Shown: piece by piece, positions 1 to 8,419 of the stretch
How the letters are laid out: the number at the start of each line of letters is the position of its first letter
Position numbering within the stretch: position 1 is the first letter of the stretch
Assembly (NCBI GenBank): GCA_047632595.1
Contig: JBLIDK010000007.1
Location: 1-55,709 of the forward strand
Reading direction: 5' to 3'
Source of the DNA: JBLIDK01 sp047632595
Lineage (GTDB): Bacteria > Bacteroidota > Bacteroidia > Sphingobacteriales > Sphingobacteriaceae
Length of the DNA stretch: 55,709 nt
Position numbers and translations under genes: made by a program
Notes under the pieces: generated by a model
What the model was told of the DNA's origin: nothing
The model's input: only the letters and a program-made list of their open reading frames with translations
Databases searched by the model: none

Positions 1-515
1 GGAAGTGCAATACCTAAATGGAAAAATCCGAAACATTTTTGATTTTCATTCAGGTTTAATAATTTATGCATTTCCTTAGTAAATGTACCACCTCCAGAAC
101 TCCAATAACCTGATATTCCGTAAGATTCAAGAGCAAGCCACATATTTTGAACAGCACAAGCCATTGCACAAACTTCTTCAACTTCAGGAACACTTTCCTT
201 TTCATCGCGCTCCATACAAATAGCAATACTATGTGATACTTGTTGTGGTAATGTTTTGAATTTAACTTGCTTTATAGGGCTTACTTTTTCTAAAGGTGTA
301 TTAGTCTCGTAAAGCTTTAATTGAAATTCAAACAACTTAGAAAGACCTTCGTCACAAAGCACTTTAAACCTCCAAGGTTCAGTTTTTTTGTGTGTTGGAG
401 CCCAATTAGCTAATTCTAAAAGGTCTTCAATAACTTTATCGTCAATTCTTTCGCCAGTAAATTGGGCAGGGTAAGTTGACTTCCTGTTTTTGATGCTCTC
501 AATTATTGAATTCAT
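1..515 (-). CDS. Nitroreductase family protein (C-terminus cut by window edge)
   Basis: The reading frame starts at the ATG complementary to 513-515 and runs off the left edge, giving about 171 residues. It opens MNSIIESIKNRKSTYPAQF and continues with ANWAPTHKKTEPWRF, the FMN phosphate-binding pattern of nitroreductases (AP-x-x-x-x-x-PWRF). Further on are a VCAMACAVQNMWLALESYG helix and a GYWSSGG turn, also typical of this fold. The family are cytosolic FMN-dependent NAD(P)H oxidoreductases; the physiological substrate cannot be inferred. It lies upstream of the ferritin gene on the other side of a 61-bp gap on the same strand, so it may be co-transcribed with ferritin. Family assignment is firm; subfamily is open. 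Confidence 0.85.
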   Translation of the reverse strand, partial: MNSIIESIKNRKSTYPAQFTGERIDDKVIEDLLELANWAPTHKKTEPWRFKVLCDEGLSKLFEFQLKLYETNTPLEKVSPIKQVKFKTLPQQVSHSIAICMERDEKESVPEVEEVCAMACAVQNMWLALESYGISGYWSSGGGTFTKEMHKLLNLNENQKCFGFFHLGIAL

Positions 516-576
516 TTGGTGTAATTCTAATGAGTGCTAAATTAAATGATTGTAATGTGGCTGATATTCACTTTAA

Positions 577-1074
577 CTAGGCAGTAATGTTTCTTTTACC
601 TAATTCGGCATCTAACAAGTAAACAGCGCTCGAATTATCTCCAATCATGTTCAACTTACCAATAAGTCTCTTTATTGATGACTCTTCTTCAACTTGTTCA
701 GTAACGAACCAATTTAAGAATGCATGAGTAGCAAAATCATCTTCTTGCAAAGCAAGTTTTACAAGACCGTTAATAGACTTACTAACTCGTTGTTCGTTAG
801 CTAAAGTTATTTCAATTACCTCTAGTATAGATTTGAATTCATTAAGAGGTTGAGATAATGCTTGCATTTCCAACTTACCGCCTGCGTCATGAATATAAGT
901 GAAGAATTTTTCTGCATGCATAGTTTCTTCTTCCGACTGAATTTTGAAAAAATTAGCGAATCCTTCCAATTCTTTATCCGTAAAGTAAGAACACATAGCT
1001 AAATATTGGTTTGATGAAAATTGCTCCAATGCATATTGGTCATTCATCATTTTATTCATTTTATTACTAATCAT
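577..1074 (-). CDS. ftnA: Non-haem ferritin (FtnA-like)
   Basis: This 165-residue protein is the usual length for bacterial ferritin. It oxidises Fe(II) and stores iron in a 24-subunit cytosolic shell. The ferroxidase ligands are visible at positions matching E. coli FtnA: E17, E50, H53 (EEETMHAEKFF), E94 (ANEQR), Q127 and E130 (TEQVEEE). No haem-binding methionine pattern of bacterioferritin stands out. There is a cluster of ATG codons near the start (M1, M6, M9, M10); M1 is used because it places the ligands at canonical numbers. The gene lies downstream of two small secreted-protein genes on the same strand and upstream of the nitroreductase. Confidence 0.93.
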   Translation of the reverse strand: MISNKMNKMMNDQYALEQFSSNQYLAMCSYFTDKELEGFANFFKIQSEEETMHAEKFFTYIHDAGGKLEMQALSQPLNEFKSILEVIEITLANEQRVSKSINGLVKLALQEDDFATHAFLNWFVTEQVEEESSIKRLIGKLNMIGDNSSAVYLLDAELGKRNITA

Positions 1075-1101
1075 AGTGCTATAGTATAATAATTTAAGTT
1101 A

Positions 1102-1608
1102 CTAAAAGATTTTTGACTTTATAAAAATGCCAAAACAAACTAATAGAAGTGTTAGTGTAATTAACAGATAAAAGCGCTGCTTGTTCGCAGTTGATTCTAA
1201 TTTAGAATTATTCTCTTTTAAAAGTTTAATTTCCGAGCCTTGTCGTTCGATAATTTGACTGTATTCATCGAGTTTATTTTGAAGTTCAAAGGTTTTATCT
1301 TTTGCTGAGGAACCTTCTTGTTGCTTTCGCTTATATAATAGTTCAAGCTCCTTTAATATAACATCATCGGTCTTAACAATTTTAATAAGCACCTGGTTAC
1401 TCTTTATCATGTCGCTTTTAGTTCGCATGCCAAAAAAACCAGTGCCTTTATCTAGACCTTCACGATATTCGTTAACAAAATTTTGGCGACTATCATGTAG
1501 CTGCATTAAGGCAGCCATCCCAACATCTTGTGCTAGAATTGAAATGGAAAAAAGACAAATACTAACTACCTGCGCCCACTTTGCGAAGCTCAAAACTTTT
1601 CCAATCAT
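1102..1608 (-). CDS. Small membrane-anchored coiled-coil protein of unknown function
   Basis: The 168-residue product begins with a signal-peptide-like hydrophobic stretch (residues about 8-26, ending SILAQ). A charged helical middle region (about 85-140, rich in E, K, L and Q) looks like a coiled coil. The protein ends in one transmembrane helix (about 146-163) and a short basic tail. I do not recognise a family. The start overlaps the preceding gene by 47 bp; the next internal methionine would remove the signal peptide, so the overlap is likely real and suggests translational coupling with that gene. Both are exported, so a joint envelope role is possible but unproven. Confidence 0.65.
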   Translation of the reverse strand: MIGKVLSFAKWAQVVSICLFSISILAQDVGMAALMQLHDSRQNFVNEYREGLDKGTGFFGMRTKSDMIKSNQVLIKIVKTDDVILKELELLYKRKQQEGSSAKDKTFELQNKLDEYSQIIERQGSEIKLLKENNSKLESTANKQRFYLLITLTLLLVCFGIFIKSKIF

Positions 1609-1945
1609 TTATTCTGAAATTTTTTCTGTTCTTTTTATACAATTTTACTTGACCTCGAGAAAGCACACTACTAATATTCTTAAAGCGAATTTCTTTAGCA
1701 TACTTTATGCTTTTCTTGTATCCTTTTTTGTCGTTTCCGAATCGTTCTTCAATTTCCACAACTCTAACTGCTGTTTTTTGATTAACATCCATAACCTTAG
1801 TCTTTTGCTCAGGCGTTAATGACAAAATTGTTGACATCTTGTTAGTAAGTGACTCTGCTCGAGCATCGGTTGATGAGTAATTAAACTGTGAAAATGCAAA
1901 GCTTGAAAAGCAAAGTGCCAGTATTAATAGTATGTATGACTTCAT
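1562..1945 (-). CDS. Small secreted protein with an LTPEQ motif (Spy/CpxP-like flavour)
   Basis: The product is 127 residues with a clear signal peptide (MKSYILLILALCFSSFAFSQ). The mature part has ILSLTPEQKTKVMDVNQKT followed by a basic helical segment. LTxxQ-type motifs occur in Spy/CpxP periplasmic proteins and in many small Bacteroidota proteins containing 'LTPEQ', but that is only a weak resemblance. It is the first gene of a probable operon reading towards ferritin, with the next gene overlapping its 3' end. A box reading TATTTTTG on the minus strand at 1950-1957 resembles the Bacteroidota -7 element but sits so close to the ATG that it would give a nearly leaderless mRNA. Confidence 0.65.
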   Translation of the reverse strand: MKSYILLILALCFSSFAFSQFNYSSTDARAESLTNKMSTILSLTPEQKTKVMDVNQKTAVRVVEIEERFGNDKKGYKKSIKYAKEIRFKNISSVLSRGQVKLYKKNRKNFRINDWKSFELRKVGAGS

Positions 1946-2162
1946 AGGGCAAAAATATAAAATGAAAACAATAATCTAAAGATTCTGTTAGTAAGTCTGT
2001 TAACATTTAAACATCGATTTGTTGATAAGTGGAAAAATACCTAAATATTACGTCTAAAGTAGGCATTATCATTGTATCCAGAGAAGATACATCAAAACAA
2101 CTAGCGCTATCAAACTTACCAAGTATCATATTGTCACATCCATACTGTTATTTTTTGCAGTA

Positions 2163-3407
2163 ATGCTATGTCTAGGAATTATCTACCAAGAAAAGAGCGC
2201 AGCCAAGTTACCTCTAGAAAATAATATATCTAAACTTGCTATCAACCAACCTGTTGAGGCTAAAAAAGTCTACAATATTTGCATTGATACGTTTAATACT
2301 AAAACTAAAATCATTCAAAAAAATCAGTTCTTAGCTGAAATTTTAACGAATTACAATGTGAAGTACAGTACAATTCTAGAACTAGAAAAAAAATCAAAAG
2401 ACATTTTTGACATTCGAAGAATTAAAAGAGGAAACAATTACACTATTTTTCAACCGAAGAATAATTTAAATAGCATATCCTACTTTGTTTACGAAGAAGA
2501 TCCTATTCATTATATAGTTTACGATTTACGCGATAGTGTTAAAATTTACAGAGAAGCTAAACCGGTAGAAATTAATGAACGTCACGTTTCAGGTATTATT
2601 AACAGTTCCTTATACTTAACTCTTAGTGAAGTTGGCGCTAATCCTAACCTAGCAGTAAGTCTTGCTGATGTTTTTGCTTGGACTATTGACTTTTATAGAA
2701 TAAATGCAGGAGACAGATTTAAAGTTATTTATGAAGAGAAGACTGTTGACAACAAAGTTGTAGGCATTGGAACCATTAAAGCTGCTGTTTTCACTCATTT
2801 AAATCAAGATTTTTACGCATTTCTATTTAACCAAGGCGGTGAAAGCACTTATTTTGATAGTGAAGGACATAGTCTTAGAAAGCAATTCTTAAAAAATCCA
2901 TTAAACTATACACGTATATCTTCTCGATACACAAATCGTAGATATCACCCAGTTCAAAAAAGATTTAAAGCGCATTTAGGAACTGACTATGCCGCACCAA
3001 CAGGCACGCCAATAAAGTCTGTTGGTGACGGATTGGTAATTGCGGCATCCTACACTGCAGGAAATGGACGTTATGTTAAGATTAAGCACAACAGTGTTTA
3101 CACTACTCAATACTTACACATGAGCAAAATTGCTAGTGGAATTAAAAAAGGGCAATATGTGAAACAAGGGCAAGTAATTGGCTTTGTTGGAAGTACGGGA
3201 TTAGCAACTGGCCCGCATTTATGTTATAGATTCTGGAAAAACGGTAAGCAAATTGACCCGTTTACGGTTAAACTACCACCTTCAGAACCAATAAATAAAG
3301 ATTATGAAGCAGAATTTCATCAAGTAAAAAGCAAATTTATGCTGCTTTTAGAAAACATCGCTTACATCGATGATGTAGTAGAACCTGTTGCTCATTACGG
3401 TTACTAG
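2163..3407 (+). CDS. M23 family zinc metallopeptidase (LytM/peptidoglycan endopeptidase type)
   Basis: This is a murein endopeptidase-type envelope protein of at least 414 residues. The C-terminal M23 domain carries the zinc ligands in HLGTD (H271, D275), a catalytic-type histidine in YLHMSK, and TGPHLCYRFW (H352). In the last motif the usual second histidine of the HxH pair is cysteine (C354). The N-terminal half resembles the OapA/LysM-like region that precedes many M23 domains. The first ATG falls in the middle of a hydrophobic segment: the frame stays open back to 2058 and encodes a basic stretch followed by a full membrane helix, but has no ATG, GTG or TTG there. A non-standard start (ATC or ATT codons near 2091-2130) or an upstream sequence error is likely. 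It is divergent from the small secreted genes. Confidence 0.88.
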   Translation: MLCLGIIYQEKSAAKLPLENNISKLAINQPVEAKKVYNICIDTFNTKTKIIQKNQFLAEILTNYNVKYSTILELEKKSKDIFDIRRIKRGNNYTIFQPKNNLNSISYFVYEEDPIHYIVYDLRDSVKIYREAKPVEINERHVSGIINSSLYLTLSEVGANPNLAVSLADVFAWTIDFYRINAGDRFKVIYEEKTVDNKVVGIGTIKAAVFTHLNQDFYAFLFNQGGESTYFDSEGHSLRKQFLKNPLNYTRISSRYTNRRYHPVQKRFKAHLGTDYAAPTGTPIKSVGDGLVIAASYTAGNGRYVKIKHNSVYTTQYLHMSKIASGIKKGQYVKQGQVIGFVGSTGLATGPHLCYRFWKNGKQIDPFTVKLPPSEPINKDYEAEFHQVKSKFMLLLENIAYIDDVVEPVAHYGY

Positions 3408-3799
3408 AATATTTTCTCCAACAATTCCGCGACTTTTTTATCTATTGGAAAAGTTAGTTTGTTGTCAAGCAACTTGGTTGGGACAATCCACTCTACAGAC
3501 TCAAGTTCGCTTTTAATGTTTGTGTTACACAATATCTTCCTTTACTTTGGTCAGGTAGTAAACACTTATTATTTCAGAGTCGTCAAAAATGCTTTTTTGA
3601 AAAAAAACCGGTGGTGTAAAAATGCTGAAGGGATTTAATTCCAAAAACAATCTACAGTTCATTCACCATAGGTTAATCCGCCTCCAGGAAATTTACACAT
3701 TGTAATTCCAGCACAAATTTCATTCACAACAAAAACTTTTCCGTCATCGTTTATAATTAAGGCATATACCCTTAGGTTAAATTTATAACTTCGTGTCAT
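3404..3799 (-). pseudogene. Decayed NUDIX hydrolase gene
   Basis: Reading the minus strand from the ATG at 3799 gives MTRSYKFNLRVYALIINDDG and then KFPGGGLTYGE, the start of a NUDIX domain and of the Nudix box, followed directly by a TGA. The rest of the box (REUxEE) is missing. Homologous-looking sequence resumes in other frames: QKSIFDDSEIISVYYLTKVK, then ELESVEWIVPTKLLDNKLTF and a final KKVAELLEKIF with a stop at 3404-3406. Intact relatives are about 135-140 residues, so a stop, a deletion of part of the box and at least one further frameshift have inactivated it. It converges on the M23 gene, overlapping its stop codon. This fills most of the otherwise gene-free stretch here. Confidence 0.75.
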
Positions 3800-3814
3800 A
3801 TTAATTTTAATTAT

Positions 3815-4408
3815 ATGAGAAAATTTTTAATTCTACTACTTGTAGCGTCGTTTTCAATGATTAGTTTTTCACAACGTTTTAGTTCTGAGCTTGTTTTTGG
3901 AATTAACTCCTCACACATAAATGGTGATGAGCTTGTTGGTTGGAATAAAGCCGGTATTATGACTGGTGTGACATCAAAATTTAAAATAAATGATGTACTA
4001 AGCACAAGGATAGAAATCCTGTATAGCCAAAAAGGTTCTCGCAGAGCGATGGGCCCAGACGACCCAATTTTAGATCTTTTAGTGTATAAAGTAAATGTAA
4101 TTGAAGTTCCATTTATGCTCGATTACACTTACATTCCTAAATTTCATTTAATTAGTGGTTTTTCACTAGGGAACATTGTCACCGCAAGAAGATTAGAAGG
4201 GAACGCAGATGAAGATTTATCTCCAACACTTCTACGTTTTGATTATGGTTACATTATTGGAACTACTTATGAATTGAGTGATCAGTTTAGTGCTTCAGCA
4301 AAATTCACCACTTCATTATTTGCTTTTAATGACTCTGGAACAACTAAACTTAAAAATCATGTGTTAAGTTTATACTTGAGTTACAACCTAATAAAAAGTA
4401 AGAAATAA
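3815..4408 (+). CDS. Outer-membrane beta-barrel protein (porin-like, PorT-type fold)
   Basis: The 197-residue product has a signal peptide (MRKFLILLLVASFSMISFSQ) and then alternating amphipathic strands, for example RFSSELVFGINSSHING, STRIEILYSQKGSR and VIEVPFMLDYTYIPKFHL. The protein ends in alternating strands near the C-terminus (HVLSLYLSYNLIKSKK). The pattern 'YSQKG...IEVPFML' is characteristic of the small Bacteroidota outer-membrane barrel family (outer membrane protein beta-barrel domain). The family has about 190-230 residues, so this is full length. A specific role cannot be assigned. It starts 16 bp after the decayed NUDIX gene on the opposite strand. Confidence 0.75.
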   Translation: MRKFLILLLVASFSMISFSQRFSSELVFGINSSHINGDELVGWNKAGIMTGVTSKFKINDVLSTRIEILYSQKGSRRAMGPDDPILDLLVYKVNVIEVPFMLDYTYIPKFHLISGFSLGNIVTARRLEGNADEDLSPTLLRFDYGYIIGTTYELSDQFSASAKFTTSLFAFNDSGTTKLKNHVLSLYLSYNLIKSKK

Positions 4409-4468
4409 AATTAACTTTAAATGTGCCAAGCATTTTGTTAATTTCGCCATCACACCATTAAACTTTAT

Positions 4469-5665
4469 ATGGATTCGAGACTATCCAAACGTATCAATAA
4501 ATTAGCTGTATCTGAAACCATTGCCATGGCAAAACTTAGCCGTGAACTTAAAGCAGAAGGAAAAGATATTATAAACTTAAGTTTGGGTGAACCAGATTTT
4601 GACACCCCTAATCACATAAAACAAGCTGCAAAAGACGCTATAGATCAGAACTACAGTCATTATACTGCAGTGGCAGGTTTTTTAGATTTAAGGGAGTCTA
4701 TCTGTGTCAAACTAAAAAAGCACAACAATCTAGATTATAAACCTTCAGAAATTGTTGTTTCTACAGGTGCGAAACAAAGCATTGCCAATGCAGTAATGTG
4801 TATGGTAAACAAAGGAGATGAAGTAATCATTCCAGTTCCATATTGGGTGAGTTATGGTGAAATTGTAAAAATGGCAAATGCCACTTCAGTATTTATTGAA
4901 TCCACTTTAGAGAATAAATACAAAATAAGCGCTGAACAGTTAGAAAAAGCAATCACAAAAAAAACCAAGCTTTTTATATTTAATAGCCCAAGTAACCCTA
5001 CAGGTTCTGTTTATAGCTTTGATGAACTAAAAGCTTTAGCAGAAGTATTAAAAAGACATCCTCAAGTATATATATTAAGCGATGAGATTTATGAATTCAT
5101 CACTTTTGGTGTAAAGCATCGCAGTTTTGCTGAATTTCCAGAACTTAAAGACCGAGTAATACTCGTAAATGGAGTTTCAAAGGCTTATGCCATGACAGGA
5201 TGGAGATTGGGATACATGGCGGCCCCCGAGTTTATTGCTGCAGCATGCGACAAGTTTCAAGGTCAAATTACTTCTGCCACCTGTGCCATTTCCCAACGTG
5301 CAACAATAGCAGCAATGCTGGGCACAATGGATGACACTTGGAAGATGAAGGAAGCTTTTGAAGCTAGAAGAAACTTAAGCTTAAAGCTTCTAAATGAAAT
5401 TCCAGGACTTAAAACGTATGTCCCTGATGGTGCCTTTTATATTTTCCCGGAAATAAGTAGTTTTTTTGGAAAATCTAGTGGAGAGTATACCATTAATGAT
5501 GCAAATGAACTTGCATTGTATTTATTACACGACGCTAACGTTTCAACTGTAACTGGAAATGCTTTTGGTTGTCGGAATAACATTCGTATTTCTGTAGCTA
5601 CAAATGAAACCGATCTAAAGAAAGCCTTTTCAAGAATTAAAGATTCATTGGCAAAACTAAATTAA
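4469..5665 (+). CDS. aspC: Pyridoxal-phosphate aspartate aminotransferase (class I)
   Basis: The 398-residue enzyme belongs to the class I aminotransferases that interconvert aspartate and oxaloacetate with 2-oxoglutarate and glutamate. The PLP Schiff-base lysine is K238 in VNGVSKAYAMTGWRLGY. Other family landmarks are LSLGEPDFDTP, STGAKQSI, PVPYWVSY, FNSPSNPTG and the terminal RISVA arginine that binds the substrate carboxylate. Length matches the AspB/AatA subgroup (about 395-400). The stop codon overlaps the start of the next gene by one base (TAATG), so the two are translationally coupled. A possible -7-like box, TAATTTCG, lies about 25 bp upstream. Confidence 0.9.
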   Translation: MDSRLSKRINKLAVSETIAMAKLSRELKAEGKDIINLSLGEPDFDTPNHIKQAAKDAIDQNYSHYTAVAGFLDLRESICVKLKKHNNLDYKPSEIVVSTGAKQSIANAVMCMVNKGDEVIIPVPYWVSYGEIVKMANATSVFIESTLENKYKISAEQLEKAITKKTKLFIFNSPSNPTGSVYSFDELKALAEVLKRHPQVYILSDEIYEFITFGVKHRSFAEFPELKDRVILVNGVSKAYAMTGWRLGYMAAPEFIAAACDKFQGQITSATCAISQRATIAAMLGTMDDTWKMKEAFEARRNLSLKLLNEIPGLKTYVPDGAFYIFPEISSFFGKSSGEYTINDANELALYLLHDANVSTVTGNAFGCRNNIRISVATNETDLKKAFSRIKDSLAKLN

Positions 5666-6657
5666 TGAAAGACTTATTTGATTCATTTAATGATTTAAAT
5701 GCCTTAGTAATAGGTGACATAATGATTGATGCCTACTATTGGGGGCATGTAGAACGAATTTCACCTGAAGCACCTGTTCCTATTGTGCGAATGGATAAAC
5801 ACGAAAAACGATTAGGTGGGGCTGCAAATGTGGCTTTGAATTTAAAATCATTAGGTGCAAACGTATTTTTGGTTGGTTTATCGGGTGATGATGTAAATGC
5901 TAAAACCTTAAACACCTTACTAAAAGAAGAAGGAATACCAACAAGTGGAATAATTGCCGATTCCTCACGTCCTACAACAATTAAAACTAGAATTTTAGGT
6001 GGTTCTCAACAAGTAATAAGACTGGATGAAGAAAGCGATGAATTAGCTAGTCGCGAAGTTTCAATACAGCTTGAAAACCATATCCTTCAAATAATTGAGA
6101 GTTATAAAATTGACGTAATTGTATTTGAAGACTATGATAAAGGAGTTTTGTCAAAAGGCTTGATTAAAAAAGTAGTGGCAACAGCCAATGCTAAAAACAT
6201 CACAACTGTTGTTGATCCAAAGAAACGTAATTTCCATTTCTATAACGAGGTTACTTTATTCAAACCCAATTTGAGGGAATTAGAAGAAGGGCTAAAACTG
6301 GAGCTGGATCCAAAAGATATTCCAATGTTAGTTAAAGAACTTAGGAGGTTCAGAAGTAAAACAAAGGCAAAAAACACTATGTTAACCTTATCTCAATATG
6401 GTTTATTAATAGAAGATGATAAAGAATATCATCATGTTACAGCTCATGTTAGAAATATAACTGATGTTTCAGGTGCTGGAGATACTGTAATAAGTGTAGC
6501 GGCATTAATGATGGCTAAGAAACGTCCTCTTAGAGAAATTGCCGTGATTACGAATATTGCTGGAGGTATTGTTTGTGAAACTACTGGGATTGCCCCAATT
6601 GATAAAAATGTGCTTTTTAGTGAGTCTATCATGCAAAAGCAGAATTATAATTACTAA
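5665..6657 (+). CDS. rfaE1: PfkB-family heptose-7-phosphate kinase (RfaE1/HldE N-domain type)
   Basis: This 330-residue ribokinase-fold enzyme resembles the kinase half of HldE, which phosphorylates D-glycero-D-manno-heptose 7-phosphate at C1 during LPS inner-core synthesis. It shows the family start DLNALVIGDIMIDAYYWG, the RISPEAPVPI signature, LGGAANVALNL, and the catalytic SGAGDT motif with D273 as the likely base. There is no nucleotidyltransferase domain, so the adenylyl transfer step would need a separate gene. The heptose assignment rests on the RISPEAPVP signature; other sugar kinases are possible. The 3' end overlaps the converging histidine-kinase gene by four bases. Confidence 0.82.
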   Translation: MKDLFDSFNDLNALVIGDIMIDAYYWGHVERISPEAPVPIVRMDKHEKRLGGAANVALNLKSLGANVFLVGLSGDDVNAKTLNTLLKEEGIPTSGIIADSSRPTTIKTRILGGSQQVIRLDEESDELASREVSIQLENHILQIIESYKIDVIVFEDYDKGVLSKGLIKKVVATANAKNITTVVDPKKRNFHFYNEVTLFKPNLRELEEGLKLELDPKDIPMLVKELRRFRSKTKAKNTMLTLSQYGLLIEDDKEYHHVTAHVRNITDVSGAGDTVISVAALMMAKKRPLREIAVITNIAGGIVCETTGIAPIDKNVLFSESIMQKQNYNY

Positions 6658-7685
6658 CCTTTATTTAGTGTAAAACTAAATTTACTTCCATTTCCTGGTA
6701 TACTCTCCACAAAAATTTGCTGATTGTGTGATTCTAAAATGTGCTTAACAATTGCTAATCCCAAGCCTGTACCTCCTGAGGCTCTAGAACGACTTCTATC
6801 TACTCGATAAAATCGTTCAAAAATGCGACTGATAAATTGTGGTTCAATTCCAACACCATTATCAATAACCTCAATTAAAATTATATTATTCTGTTTCTGA
6901 AAATTCACTAGAGTTTGTCCTCCTTCAACCCCATAGTTTATAGAGTTTGATAGCAGGTTTGAAAGCACCTGCCCTATACCTTCTTTGTCGGCTTCGACAA
7001 TAAATGATTTGTCGCTTCCACTTTTAAAATCCAGTTCAATTTTCTTTTCACTAGCCATAAATTCCATGGTATCGAAAAGGTCTAAAACAAGGGTGTGAAT
7101 ATCAAAACATTGCATTTTCAACTCTAAATTCCCCGACTCCATCCGCGAAAGCGAAATAAGTTCTTCTACCAGTTCACTCAACCTATCAGCGTTTTTAGCT
7201 GCCTTTCCAAGAAAATACTTTTGTAATTCCTCTTCTTCGGTATTATTATCAATTACCGTATGCAAGTAACCCTGTATATTAAATATTGGGGTTTTTAGTT
7301 CGTGACTTACGTTGCCAATAAAATCTTTTCTAAAAACATCCGATTTCTTCAACTCCTCCATTTCCCGTTTTTTGAACCTTATCCAATGATCTAACTCATT
7401 TTTCAAGTTGTCAATTGGGTCGTTTGAGGGAGTTGGTAAAACAGTATTCCCCGCATTATTTTTGGCTCTTAGTAGCTGGAAATAAGAATACAGCCTATCT
7501 AAACGGTCAAAAATCCAAATTTTTAAAATAAGATAAAGAAAAACGCTACAGAGAAAAAGCGCAGCCAAAGCGGCTAAAGCAGACTGTAATACAGGTGTTT
7601 GAGCTAAATAAAGGGCTATAAATACTATAATACCAGAGAAAACTCCTCCTACAATTGAAATTCTTATTAAGCCCTTATTGTTCAT
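6654..7685 (-). CDS. phoR: Sensor histidine kinase, PhoR-type
   Basis: The 343-residue kinase has two membrane helices in the first 60 residues with almost no periplasmic loop, as in PhoR. A short linker follows, then the HisKA H-box VSHELKTPIFNIQGYLH with phospho-acceptor H128, and a HATPase domain with NLLSNSINY, DNGVGIEP and GGTGLGLAIVKHI. No PAS domain is evident between the membrane segment and the H-box, unlike E. coli PhoR. Its start overlaps the upstream response-regulator gene by four bases (ATGA), the normal arrangement for a coupled pair. The PhoR label is supported by the partner type and the candidate Pho box upstream; the sensed input could still differ. Confidence 0.85.
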   Translation of the reverse strand: MNNKGLIRISIVGGVFSGIIVFIALYLAQTPVLQSALAALAALFLCSVFLYLILKIWIFDRLDRLYSYFQLLRAKNNAGNTVLPTPSNDPIDNLKNELDHWIRFKKREMEELKKSDVFRKDFIGNVSHELKTPIFNIQGYLHTVIDNNTEEEELQKYFLGKAAKNADRLSELVEELISLSRMESGNLELKMQCFDIHTLVLDLFDTMEFMASEKKIELDFKSGSDKSFIVEADKEGIGQVLSNLLSNSINYGVEGGQTLVNFQKQNNIILIEVIDNGVGIEPQFISRIFERFYRVDRSRSRASGGTGLGLAIVKHILESHNQQIFVESIPGNGSKFSFTLNKG

Positions 7686-8362
7686 GCATCAAATTTGTAA
7701 CCAACACCTTTTACGGTAGAAACATAATGTTCTCCGATTTTCTCGCGCAATTTACGAATATGAACATCAATTGTTCTATTGCTTACAATAACTGAGTCTT
7801 CCCAAACTTGATTTAAAATTGATTCACGAGTAAACACCTTTCCAGGTTTCTTTGCTAAAAGGTAGAGTAGCTCAAATTCCTTTTTAGGTAAAGAAATTTT
7901 AATACCATCTTTCACCACATTATAGGCATCGCGATCTATAAGCAAGTCAGCTATTTCAATTCTGTCTAAAGGTTCTTCTTCTAGACCTTTGCCCCTTTTT
8001 AAAATGGCATTTATTCTGCTAACTAATGCTCGGGGTTTTATTGGCTTTGTGATATAATCATCTGCACCTACGTCAAAACCTGCAATTTCGCTGTATTCTT
8101 CCTCACGAGCAGTTAAAAACACAATAAAAGTATCTCGTAAATTAGTGTTAGTACGCATTAACCTACAGGCTTCAATCCCGTCCATTACTGGCATCATAAT
8201 ATCCATTAAAATCAATTGCGGATGGTGCTTTTCGGCAAGCTGAACTGCTACACGACCATTAGGTGCTGTGATAATTTCGTAGCCTTCTTTTTGTAAATTG
8301 TATTGAACCAATTCAATGATATCCTGCTCGTCGTCTACAATTAATATTTTTTCCTTTTTCAT
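7682..8362 (-). CDS. phoB: OmpR/PhoB-family response regulator
   Basis: The 226-residue protein has a receiver domain (residues 1-120) with the acidic pocket D10-D11, the phosphorylated aspartate D54 in LMDIMMPVMDG, and the conserved lysine in ITKPIKPRAL. The C-terminal winged helix (about 130-225) ends RTIDVHIRKLREKIG...VKGVGYKF, typical of OmpR/PhoB DNA-binding domains. It is the first gene of a two-gene operon with the kinase. Upstream, in the divergent region shared with the LptF/G-like gene, sits an 11-bp-periodic direct repeat resembling a Pho box, so auto-regulation is plausible. Confidence 0.88.
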   Translation of the reverse strand: MKKEKILIVDDEQDIIELVQYNLQKEGYEIITAPNGRVAVQLAEKHHPQLILMDIMMPVMDGIEACRLMRTNTNLRDTFIVFLTAREEEYSEIAGFDVGADDYITKPIKPRALVSRINAILKRGKGLEEEPLDRIEIADLLIDRDAYNVVKDGIKISLPKKEFELLYLLAKKPGKVFTRESILNQVWEDSVIVSNRTIDVHIRKLREKIGEHYVSTVKGVGYKFDA

Positions 8363-8419
8363 TGGTGTTATCTAAACACTACTAAGGTATAAAGATAAGA
8401 AGAACATAAGTTAAACTTA

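Noticed and set aside
1409..1819. 136-aa open frame on the plus strand
   Set aside because: It is antisense to two overlapping envelope-protein genes with signal peptides and shows no domain or start context.
3811..4005. 64-aa open frame antisense to the outer-membrane barrel gene
   Set aside because: A shadow of a gene with a clear signal peptide on the plus strand.
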